Positions 26,801 through 35,600 of a stretch of 49,359 bases of DNA are shown in pieces. Both the position numbers and the translations under genes were made by a program. The notes under the pieces were generated by a model. That model saw nothing but the letters and a program-made list of their open reading frames with translations, ran no database searches and was not told the origin of the DNA. Position 1 is the first letter of the stretch, and each line of letters opens with the position of its first letter. Source of the stretch: Planctomycetaceae bacterium (GTDB taxonomy: Bacteria; Planctomycetota; Planctomycetia; Pirellulales; Pirellulaceae); the NCBI GenBank assembly GCA_018660825.1, contig JABJJO010000030.1:1-49359 (forward strand), given 5' to 3'.

Positions 26801-27778
26801 TTAACGGTTAAATTCGTCGCGCACGTTGGCAATGATTTGTTCGATCCCGCAATGATTGGGGTCGCCAATTAGATTACAGAGTTTTGTGAGATCAGGGACT
26901 CGCCGGCGAATATCTTCAAACGACTCGTCATACGCATCCGTATACGTTTGGAACTCAACCTGCGATTTAGAATCACACACTTCGATTACTTTGTGGGCCA
27001 ATTCCAAAATGGTAATTGGCGTGTTGCTGCCAATGTTGATGACTTCGCCGACTGCAGCATCCGTCTGCATCAACTTGAGGACGGCTGCGATGACGTCTTT
27101 TACATGCGCAAAGCAACGGATCTGAGCGCCGTCATCATGAACGATCAACGGTTCGCCTTTGAGTGCCGCTTGCACAAATCTTGGCAATACCATTCCGTAG
27201 GCTCCGGTTTGACGTGGGCCCACTACATTGAAAAACCGTCCAATGACGATAGGCAGGTTGTGTTCCTTAACACAAGCGAGCGCTAGAAACTCATCAATCG
27301 CTTTGGATACTCCATAGGACCAGCGTGGACGGGTTGTCGAGCCAAACACGAGGTCGTCTTCTTCAGTCCAAGTTTCTTTTGGATTCTTACCATAGACTTC
27401 GCTAGTCGATGAAAAGAAAGTCCGTACTGACTCACCGTTTTCTACTCGTTGCCGCAGTGCCGCCATTAACAATTGTGTCGGATAGATGTTACGCTCGATT
27501 GTTTCAATAGGTTTGCTGGCAATAAGCGCCACACCAACGGCAGCCGCTAGGTGGTAAACTTGATCTTGTCCAGCAACCACTTGGTTCATGAGGGCCTCAT
27601 TACCAATATCACCTTGGATATAGGTCAGCGCCGGATTCTCAATAACATGGCCGAGGTTGCTTGCGCTGCCCGTCGACTGGTCATCGACAATCGTGACTTG
27701 GTCTCCCCGCGCAAGCAGTGCGGTTGTGAGATGTGAGCCGATAAAGCCCGCTCCGCCAGTTATCAAAACGTTCGGCAA
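26801..27778 (-). CDS. NAD-dependent epimerase/dehydratase (nucleotide-sugar modifying)
   Basis: 325 residues, extended short-chain dehydrogenase. NAD-binding GGAGFIGS at 8-15, a SSTSEVYG strand, catalytic Tyr155 and Lys159 in YGVSK, then VVGPRQTGAYGMVLPRF and the C-terminal NIGSNTPITI block. The closest recognised groups are UDP-glucose 4-epimerase and UDP-glucuronate decarboxylase-like enzymes; the substrate cannot be fixed. It starts with TTG, supported by AAAGGA eight bases upstream. Convergent with the DUF1559 gene, which ends six bases away. Confidence 0.93.
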   Translation of the reverse strand: MPNVLITGGAGFIGSHLTTALLARGDQVTIVDDQSTGSASNLGHVIENPALTYIQGDIGNEALMNQVVAGQDQVYHLAAAVGVALIASKPIETIERNIYPTQLLMAALRQRVENGESVRTFFSSTSEVYGKNPKETWTEEDDLVFGSTTRPRWSYGVSKAIDEFLALACVKEHNLPIVIGRFFNVVGPRQTGAYGMVLPRFVQAALKGEPLIVHDDGAQIRCFAHVKDVIAAVLKLMQTDAAVGEVINIGSNTPITILELAHKVIEVCDSKSQVEFQTYTDAYDESFEDIRRRVPDLTKLCNLIGDPNHCGIEQIIANVRDEFNR

Positions 27779-27815
27779 GAATTATGTCCTTTTTGAGTTT
27801 ACTATAGTTGCTTTT

Positions 27816-27895
27816 GCGTTGATTACTAAAGGAATTTAAGTCACCTGACTACACTAAAACGACAGACGCACATTGGTGACATCGGCAATCAACGC
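27816..27895. other. Nested inverted repeats between divergent genes
   Basis: GCGTTGATT (27816-27824) pairs perfectly with AATCAACGC (27887-27895), and inside it GTCACC (27840-27845) pairs with GGTGAC (27875-27880). The nesting suggests a folded RNA leader or an operator region. The strand is not evident. No known riboswitch was recognised. Confidence 0.4.
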
Positions 27896-27972
27896 CTTAA
27901 ATAATCACGTAAATCGGTTTTTTACGGTGACCGCACGTCCCCGCGCTTGTTTCTTCGATTGTTCGTAATGAG

Positions 27973-27978
27973 TATACT
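27973..27978 (+). promoter_or_regulatory. Possible -10 element for the 1,014-residue TPR gene
   Basis: TATACT, 38 bases before the first possible start codon. No good -35 at the standard distance, so this is a weak call. Confidence 0.25.
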
Positions 27979-28016
27979 ATTACTAATTGGAAAAACATTT
28001 ACTTAATTGATTTATC

Positions 28017-31000
28017 GTGAGGAACTCTCGCATTACGAGATGTTGTATTAATATGTTCAAGCGTAAATTCCGCATCCTTTCACAGAATTTGAAAACATCC
28101 TTATTATTCACTTTGCTTGTCACCCAAGCTCTGGCACTAATGGTGACAAATATATCTGTGGTCTGTGCTCAAGAAGAAGCTGCCGATGGCATTATTAAAC
28201 TCAAAGAAAAGTCATCCCAGGACGCCTTAGATGTCTACTCCGACGCGGCCAAATTCCAAAATGGTGCTAAGTTTGAAATTGCCGTTGAGGAATGGGAAGG
28301 GTTTCAAAAAGAATTCCAAGATGACCCCTTAGCTCCCAAAGCAATTTATTACTTGGGAATTTGTGCTTTACAACTGCAACAATATGATAAAGCGGCGAGT
28401 GCTTTTAAATTTACGGCAACACGATACGCACAGCATGACAGCACGGAGTCAGCATTGTTTTATTGGGGCCGCACGCGGTATGCGCAGGCCTCGTCGTTGC
28501 AAGATGATAAACAAAAACAAGCTCAACTTAAAACAGCTATTGGTGCATTTGAAAAACAGCTAGCCGCCTACGCCAAAGGCGCTTTGGCAGATCAGGCGTT
28601 GTACTTAATGGGTGAATCCCATTATGGCTTGGGCGACAAAATCGCTGCGATAAAGTCATACCAAGCGGTCGTCACGGGGTTCCCCAAATCCAAGCAGCGG
28701 GTAACAGCAGTCTATGCTTTGGGTGCTACGCTTGAAGAAGAAAAAAAATATGCTGAAGCAGGGCAGGCCTACGATATTTTCTTAGCGGAATTTCCAGAAG
28801 ATTCGCTCCGTACAGAAATACGAATGCGTAAGGCAGAGACAATTTTACAGGCTAAAAATTATAAAGAGGCCGCCGAAGTTTTTGGTGAAGTTGCTGCGGT
28901 GGAAGGTTACGCACTCGTAGACCACTCGCGGATGCGACAAGCATTTTGTTTGTTGCAGTTAAAGGAGCATGAGGCAGCCACAGTAATTTTCTCGGCAGTT
29001 TTAGCCGCTAAAGAAACAGCTGATTTTCACACCGAAGCTGCGGGGCATTTGCTGTCGATCTGTCGTGCACATATCAAGGACAAAAAGCATGACACGGCGC
29101 TTGAACTAGCGGACGCATTTATTGCAAACGTGACGGACGCTGAGTTAATTGTCCAAGTTAAACTCGTAGCTGCTGATGCACTTGATGGTCAGCAAAAATA
29201 TGCTGATTCACGCAAACGCTATATCGGAATTGTGGAGCAGCACAGCAAGCATGCCCTAGCGGCAGATGCTTTGTACTTTGCAACATTTGCTGCGTTACAG
29301 CTTAAACAGCACGATGATGTCATTGCCGACGCGAAAGCCTTTTTGGAGAAATATCCCAAACACGAATTTCAATCAGATGTCGCTAAACTCCTAGAAGAAT
29401 CGCGTATCCTTAAAAGTGCTGATTTATTTCAAGATAAAAAGCATGCTGAAGTCGTGGAAATACTGTCGGCGTCAATCAAGGATAGTCCGCAGGGTTCACG
29501 AGTGGTCGACAGTTTATTGCTTTTAGCACGATCTAGTGCCGCCTTGAAAGATATCGCCGCGGCGAAGGATTATGCCGCTCGGCTTATCAAAGAATTCCCT
29601 GAAAGCAAACTCGTTGCTGAAGCCCAGTTTCGTTTGGGAGAATATCATTATGGTGAAAAAGAATATGAACTGGCGATTAAACAGTACGCAACAGTCGTCA
29701 CAGACCATTCTGATTCCGTCTTTGTCGCTAATAGTCTTTATAGTCAAGCCTGGAGTGAAGTGCTGATTGGCAAACCAGATGTTGCTGAAACCACCTTCAC
29801 TGCTTTGATTGAAAAACATTCGGGGCACCAATTAGTGAGTGCGGCACTATTGGGTCGCGGCAAAGTTCGACGACAACAGAAAAAATTCAAAGAGGCGATT
29901 GAAGATTTAGATCGGTTCTTGTTAGCCAAACCGGACGTCGGCCAACAAGTGGATGCTTGGTCTGAAAAAGGCAAGTCGCAAATCGGTTTGCAGCAAAATG
30001 CAGCAGCGATTGAAACGTTCAATCTGCTGCTCACAGCCGATGCCAAGTATGCCGATGCCGATGCAATTCTTTATGAAATCGCGTTTGCTCAGCGAACGCT
30101 CGATAAACACGATGCGGCTAAAGCAACCTTTGCAAAACTTGTTGCCGCTCACGCTGGCAGTGCACTTGCCGGAGATGCCTATTTTCGGTTAGCGGAATAT
30201 CAATATGCCGCTGGACAATTCAAAGCAGCATTGGTTGACTACACCAAAGCAGCAGACAGTTCCCAGGGGTCCGACGCATTGAAAGAGAATATTCTTCACA
30301 AACAAGCATGGACACTTTATAAGTTAGATGATTTCAAAGGGAGTGCTGCTGGCTTTAAAGACCAAGTGTCCAAGTATGCTGCGGGTAGTTTTTTACACGA
30401 TGGCCAATTTATGTTCGCTGAATCTTTATACAAACTTGGTGATTTCCCAGCTGCTGCCGCTGCATTTGAGGCCATCACGCGTGTTACCTTTAAATCGCCC
30501 CAGCATCATTTATTAGTGAGGTTGCACGGTGGTAAAGCCGCTAGTGAACTTAAACAATATGAGCAATCGCGTAGCTTATTGCAACAAGTTGTGGACAGCG
30601 AAGACGAAGTGGCTGACGGTTATCGCCGCGAGGCACATTTTGAAATCGGCTGGACCTATGACCGAGAGAAAAATTACGAAAAAGCATTAGCGGCATTTGC
30701 AGCAGCCGGTCGTGATCGCGGTCACATTGGCGCTCGATCTCATTTTATGATCGGGGACATCGCCTTTAAACAAAAGCAATTTATTGATGCGATCAAACAA
30801 TTTGATCGGACCATTTTGCGGTTTGAAGATGAGAATGCTCCTGCCAATGTTAAGAAGTATCAAGCCTTAGCTGCATTTGAAGCTGGGCGGTGTAAAGAGG
30901 TATTGGCGGGAGTTGCCAAGGATGATAATAAACCGGACGAGATGCAGAAGCTCGTAGGCGAAGCAATTGCTTACTATCAAATGATTATTGATAAATACCC

Positions 31001-31061
31001 TGCGACTGAATTAGTGAAAAATGCGACGGAGCGTATCGTAGAACTAGGGAAAATAGAATAG
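28017..31061 (+). CDS. Large exported TPR protein (YbgF/BamD-like repeats)
   Basis: 1,014 residues from a GTG. An ATG at 28053 (residue 13) is an equally good start and gives a shorter signal peptide (MFKRKFRIL then a hydrophobic run, cut near VCAQ). Neither has a clear Shine-Dalgarno. After residue about 60 the protein is almost entirely 34-37-residue TPR hairpins of the tol-pal/YbgF and outer-membrane-assembly type (ALYFWGRTRYA, ALYLMGESHYGLGD, AQFRLGEYHYGEKEY, AYFRLAEYQYAAGQF and others), with a Lys-rich, evenly charged surface. It is followed 122 bases on by ExbB and ExbD, so a periplasmic scaffold for the second energisation cluster is likely. Confidence 0.92.
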   Translation: MRNSRITRCCINMFKRKFRILSQNLKTSLLFTLLVTQALALMVTNISVVCAQEEAADGIIKLKEKSSQDALDVYSDAAKFQNGAKFEIAVEEWEGFQKEFQDDPLAPKAIYYLGICALQLQQYDKAASAFKFTATRYAQHDSTESALFYWGRTRYAQASSLQDDKQKQAQLKTAIGAFEKQLAAYAKGALADQALYLMGESHYGLGDKIAAIKSYQAVVTGFPKSKQRVTAVYALGATLEEEKKYAEAGQAYDIFLAEFPEDSLRTEIRMRKAETILQAKNYKEAAEVFGEVAAVEGYALVDHSRMRQAFCLLQLKEHEAATVIFSAVLAAKETADFHTEAAGHLLSICRAHIKDKKHDTALELADAFIANVTDAELIVQVKLVAADALDGQQKYADSRKRYIGIVEQHSKHALAADALYFATFAALQLKQHDDVIADAKAFLEKYPKHEFQSDVAKLLEESRILKSADLFQDKKHAEVVEILSASIKDSPQGSRVVDSLLLLARSSAALKDIAAAKDYAARLIKEFPESKLVAEAQFRLGEYHYGEKEYELAIKQYATVVTDHSDSVFVANSLYSQAWSEVLIGKPDVAETTFTALIEKHSGHQLVSAALLGRGKVRRQQKKFKEAIEDLDRFLLAKPDVGQQVDAWSEKGKSQIGLQQNAAAIETFNLLLTADAKYADADAILYEIAFAQRTLDKHDAAKATFAKLVAAHAGSALAGDAYFRLAEYQYAAGQFKAALVDYTKAADSSQGSDALKENILHKQAWTLYKLDDFKGSAAGFKDQVSKYAAGSFLHDGQFMFAESLYKLGDFPAAAAAFEAITRVTFKSPQHHLLVRLHGGKAASELKQYEQSRSLLQQVVDSEDEVADGYRREAHFEIGWTYDREKNYEKALAAFAAAGRDRGHIGARSHFMIGDIAFKQKQFIDAIKQFDRTILRFEDENAPANVKKYQALAAFEAGRCKEVLAGVAKDDNKPDEMQKLVGEAIAYYQMIIDKYPATELVKNATERIVELGKIE

Positions 31062-31094
31062 TAATCAACGCCTAGGCATCGAAGTAGAATGATG

Positions 31095-31107
31095 TTAATG
31101 GCATTAA
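31095..31107. promoter_or_regulatory. 13-bp palindrome before the second ExbB gene
   Basis: TTAATG-G-CATTAA, a perfect palindrome in the 122-base gap between the TPR and ExbB genes. It might be a repressor site; chance occurrence in AT-rich sequence is possible. Confidence 0.25.
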
Positions 31108-31183
31108 TGTATGACTGAGGCACAGTTCAACCGACCATAAACGAATCGAGATCAGTCGAGACCACCAGAGAGGAATTCAGCGG

Positions 31184-32101
31184 ATGAAAATGTTATTTTC
31201 ACGACACGAGTTAAAACGAAGTGTCGTGTTGTTCAACATAATCGCGGGGTGCATAATTGCCGGTGCCATTTTTGTGCCCTTCGTACCACGGGTAGTCAAC
31301 GCTCAGGACGGTGCGGGTCCGACAGCCGGTGTTGAAGCGAACAATAGTGAAGCTGTTGGTAACGAAGCAGTTGTTGATGGCGAAGTTGCGACCGTCGAGG
31401 CTGAAGGGATTAATATATTCACGCTCGTTTTGCAGGGTGGTGCCTTTACGATTCCCATTGGGTTAATGTCTTTGATAACCGTGACGTTTGTGGTCGAACG
31501 ATCTATGGCGCTGCGTCGTGATCGGGTTATCCCCACCGGCCTGATTACAGAGTTGGGGGAATTAGCGGAGACTCAATCACGGTTTGATCCGCGGGCTGCC
31601 TATCGATTGTGTCAGCGATATCCTTCCGCAGCAGCGACGGTGATTCGCTCGATGCTCGTCAAGGTTGGGCGGCCTCAAGCAGAAGTAGACCGAGCAACGA
31701 CTGAGACAAGCGAGCGGGAAGCGGATCGATTGTACGGTAATATTCGCTGGTTGAATCTTTCCGCAGCAGTTTCACCGTTGCTCGGATTGCTGGGAACAGT
31801 TTGGGGGATGATTCAAGCGTTTCACGATACGACCGGATTGCCGGCGGGAGTCAATAAAGCGGATTTTCTAGCCGAAGGGATATATGTTGCGCTGGTAACC
31901 ACCCTTTGTGGATTAATGGTCGCAATTCCAGCTGCTGTTTTCTCACATTATCTAGAAGGGCGTTTGCAAAATCTGTTTCATGAAGTGGATGAATTGTTGT
32001 TTAGCTTAGCGCCTCAAATTGAACGCTTCGAAGGTCGTATGCGGTTTACCAATGCGGATGAAGATGCCGGCGAGCAAGACGATGATGGTGCGAGTGAATA
32101 A
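31184..32101 (+). CDS. MotA/TolQ/ExbB-family proton channel protein, second copy
   Basis: 305 residues. A signal-peptide-like N-terminal hydrophobic segment (about 12-36, ending near VNAQD) is followed by a short acidic linker, a membrane helix at about 82-105 (FTIPIGLMSLITVTFVV), a cytoplasmic loop and the family core at about 193-260 with LLGLLGTVWGMIQAF and a final hydrophobic helix. Shorter linker and different loop sequence from the copy at 6891, so the two are paralogues for separate machines. GAGAGGA lies nine bases upstream of the ATG. Confidence 0.93.
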   Translation: MKMLFSRHELKRSVVLFNIIAGCIIAGAIFVPFVPRVVNAQDGAGPTAGVEANNSEAVGNEAVVDGEVATVEAEGINIFTLVLQGGAFTIPIGLMSLITVTFVVERSMALRRDRVIPTGLITELGELAETQSRFDPRAAYRLCQRYPSAAATVIRSMLVKVGRPQAEVDRATTETSEREADRLYGNIRWLNLSAAVSPLLGLLGTVWGMIQAFHDTTGLPAGVNKADFLAEGIYVALVTTLCGLMVAIPAAVFSHYLEGRLQNLFHEVDELLFSLAPQIERFEGRMRFTNADEDAGEQDDDGASE

Positions 32102-32163
32102 GTTGTGAGTTGCGATAGTGAAGCAGGAATAATAAAAAATAAAAATAGCAGACTGACACGATC

Positions 32164-32577
32164 ATGGCGGTAAAAATAAAATCTAGTCGAGCACTTGGAA
32201 CACTCAACCTAACACCATTGATTGATGTCGTTTTCTTGCTATTGGTGTTCTTTCTCGTCGCCACTAGGTTTGCGGATGAAGATCGTGAGTTGGACGTATT
32301 GCTGCCATCTGCTAGCGAAGCTGCGGCTGTGACGGCCGAGCCGAACGAGCTAGCAATTAATATTTCAGAAACGGGTAGCTACTATATTGGTGGTCAGACG
32401 GTGGATGAAACCGGATTGTTGGCAATCCTTAATACCGCTGCCAGCAATAATCCAATTGGTCAAACGGTGATCATTCGAGCGGACCACCGAGTGCCGTTTC
32501 AGTTTGTGACGACGGCGATGAATTTGTGCAATTTAGCGGGCATTGAAGACTATACAATTGCAACAGATAAGGATTAA
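32164..32577 (+). CDS. ExbD/TolR-family protein of the second cluster
   Basis: 137 residues with the classical ExbD start LNLTPLIDVVFLLLVFF and membrane Asp21. This is much closer to textbook ExbD than the two GDIAFNL-type paralogues of cluster 1. The periplasmic domain has the LPSA, L-I-I-TG-YYIGG and VIIRADHRVPFQFV blocks that form the TonB-associated fold. It forms the channel with the adjacent ExbB. The next gene, 45 bases on, encodes the probable energised partner. Confidence 0.95.
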   Translation: MAVKIKSSRALGTLNLTPLIDVVFLLLVFFLVATRFADEDRELDVLLPSASEAAAVTAEPNELAINISETGSYYIGGQTVDETGLLAILNTAASNNPIGQTVIIRADHRVPFQFVTTAMNLCNLAGIEDYTIATDKD

Positions 32578-32622
32578 TTAGGAATCGAAGAAGCGGGCAT
32601 TACAGAAAATACGGAGCAGACA

Positions 32623-35600
32623 ATGGGTTCTACGAGCCAATTCGATAAGCCACAGCAAGGTTCGCAAAAACCTCGCCGTACGACGGTTCGTCGATATGTT
32701 CCGCGGCGGCGAGTTGTTTTTGACGAACAACAATGGCCCGTTAATATTGTTCTTGTTGTTCTCGGTGGATTTTTGATCGGTGGAATATTAGCGTATCAAC
32801 GATTTGATGACCCGCGATGGTACGCCAGTCCTTGGCTTTCCCTGACGTTGGTGCTGTTTTTAATTACAACGACCATTATGACCTTACGGATGATCGACAA
32901 CCGTAAGGTCAAACGGACGATGCAATTTTCGGTGGTCGTTTGCGCGATCGTGCACCTTGTGATGTTGATCTATTCCGTAGAAAGTATGATTTTCTCCAAA
33001 GGTTGGAATTCTCCGGTTGCCAATAAGCAACTAGTGCGGAAAAAGCAGCGAAAGCAGATGGAGTATCATCCCACGCCTCAACAGCAAGCTGACAAACCCG
33101 ATTTTCTCAAGCCGATTGATGCGGAAGTGCCGGAACCGACGCCGCCAGAAGTTGAGAAACAAGAGCAAGAAGATCCGGTAACTCCGGAACCCGTTCAGCA
33201 ACAACCACAACCGGATCCCCAACCTCAAGTCGAACCTGAGGTGGTGCGTAAAAATAGTTCGGCGGACAGTAGTATGGCGCGACAAAGTGATACATCTTCA
33301 CGGCTTACTAAGCGAGATGTGAAGATGCCTGAGACTCCACAAGTGACGGTTGATGTTTCGCAAAACACGGTCCGAAAACCATCTCAACCAAAGCAGGCGG
33401 AACCGACACGCCAAGTCGCTCGTAGCCAAAGCTCCACAACCGCTCAAAAGGTAACCATTCCCAAAGTTGTTGAAACTCCTGCTCAAGCCCAAGCTGCCAA
33501 TGTGCAGCGCGCGGTAACTGAGCCAAACCAAGAGTCGGTGGCAACTAATAACGCTTCACAAGCAACAACCAAACGGCAAACCTCTGAAAATCAAGAAGTT
33601 CCGAAAACACAAGTCCAGCCGCTGGAAAACCAACAAGCGACATCGCAGCGAACTCCACAGCCGCTGCAAGTTGTAAAAAATACGGCAGCTCGTCAACAAC
33701 AGACAGCGACACCTACTGTGCGCCCTCAACAGACACCACCGACGCCAACGATACCCGAAGTAACCAGCGCCGAGCCTGTAAAGCGGCAGTCTCCAATGGA
33801 GCGGCAAACGGTTCAAGCGAGTAGTCCTCAGCAGTCACGGACAACACCGCAGCCACAGAACCCAGTGGTCAAGCCCGTCGCCGTAACAGCACCCCAAACC
33901 TCAAAAACGGAACCGACTCCAGCTGAGCCGCAACCGAATCAGACGGCTCAAAAAGCGAATACCCAATCGCCGGCAGCCACTCCTAGTCCGCCAACGCCAC
34001 CCGCTGCTGCGGCAAATGCAGTCCCTGTTGCTGCACAACAATCCAATCGAGCGGTGACCAGTGCTAATGCGTCGAAGCCCAATTCGCAAGCGTCTCAAGT
34101 TTCACAGGTTACTAGAAATCGCTCAGCGGAATCGAGCGTGACGAATCCAGTGGTGACTGCGACTGCCCAACAGCGACCGACACAGCAAGCAATTGCAGCC
34201 GCGGCTCCCAATGCAGCTGCGGGCGCTGTTGCTCGAGCCAACACCAATCGCCGTTCCAATACAGCAAATAAATTGACATCGGTCCAGAATAATCCTCAGA
34301 CTCAAGTGAACAAGGGTTCGACAATTTCCCAGCGACGTGACAGTGCAAACCAAGTCAGTGCGACGAATACGAGCCAGAGTAATAATTCGCCACAACGCAG
34401 TAGTCGAGTAGCTGCGGCGACGGCTTCACCTACCAATGCGGATGTTCCGGCAAACTCCAGAAGTGTTGCCACTAACCAAAACTCGTCGCTTGATGCATCA
34501 AGTCGGGCGACTTCACGAGCTCAGCAAGGCACGAGCGGTGGCAAGACGGGGCGTAACCAATCAACCGCCGCCGCCGCGGCGGAAAGCAGCAGCGAAGTGT
34601 CGGCAACTGCGGCGAGCCGCGCTGAATCGACACGTAGTACCGCAGCCAACGCGGATTCGTCGTCAGATGTCGCCAGCGTACAAAGGAATCGTACACAAGC
34701 GAATGTGGCGTCTGCGATTCGCGCAGCAAACACGACCGCGGAGGCAATGTTGCTGGCATCCCGGCAGCCGGCAGAACAAACCTTGGATGCGTCGGCGGCG
34801 ACTGAACGCGCAGCTGCGGCCAACGCGGTAGCAAGCACTCAAAATGCGGCACAGGGTAGTGCAGCGGCGGATACTGGCGCACCGGCAGTACAAGCAGCAG
34901 ATCAATTCAGCCGAGCGGCTGGAGGGGGGCAACGTCAACTTAGCAACGAAGCAGATAACGCGGAAGTGGCCAGAAAAGTGACCGGCCAAAATTTTGAAGC
35001 GGTAGCAACTAACACGCAAGCCGAGGTGGCGGAATCGGTTGAAGGCTCCGCGGGGCAGACGGCTGCTGCTGCATTGACCGCAGATAATCAAACAGCGTCC
35101 AGAGCGGAGGCTGGTGCAGAACAGTCGTTGGTGGGTGATCGAGCGGAGAATCAATCGGAGCAGGAAGCGGGAGAAATGTCGGCGCAGATTGCTCAAAACG
35201 ATGTGCAACGCAACGACTCCAGTCGTAGCGGGCCCGCCGGTGCCGCGAATCCCTTAAATGAAGATGAAATGTCGACTGCGGCTGCAGCTGGTCGAAGTGC
35301 CACTCAACGAAAAAATGCGGCGCTTAATGCGAGTGCTGTTGATGCTGTCGCAGCAGTAGCACAGCCGGGAACGGGTCCGATGAATCCGGCAACGGCTGCT
35401 ACAGCGGAATCCGGAGTGTCCAGTGCGGCGACGGATGTGCAAAGAGCTGAAACGGGTGCGGGGTCGGTAGCAGCGATGTCGGAGAGTTCGCAAACGGATG
35501 GCCCTCAAGGTCAGCAGGTAGCAGCCGCCGCGACAACTCGAGCGCAGCAGTCCTCGAGTGCAGACGCTGCGATGGGGGAGACCGTCGCCGGCGGTGGAAC

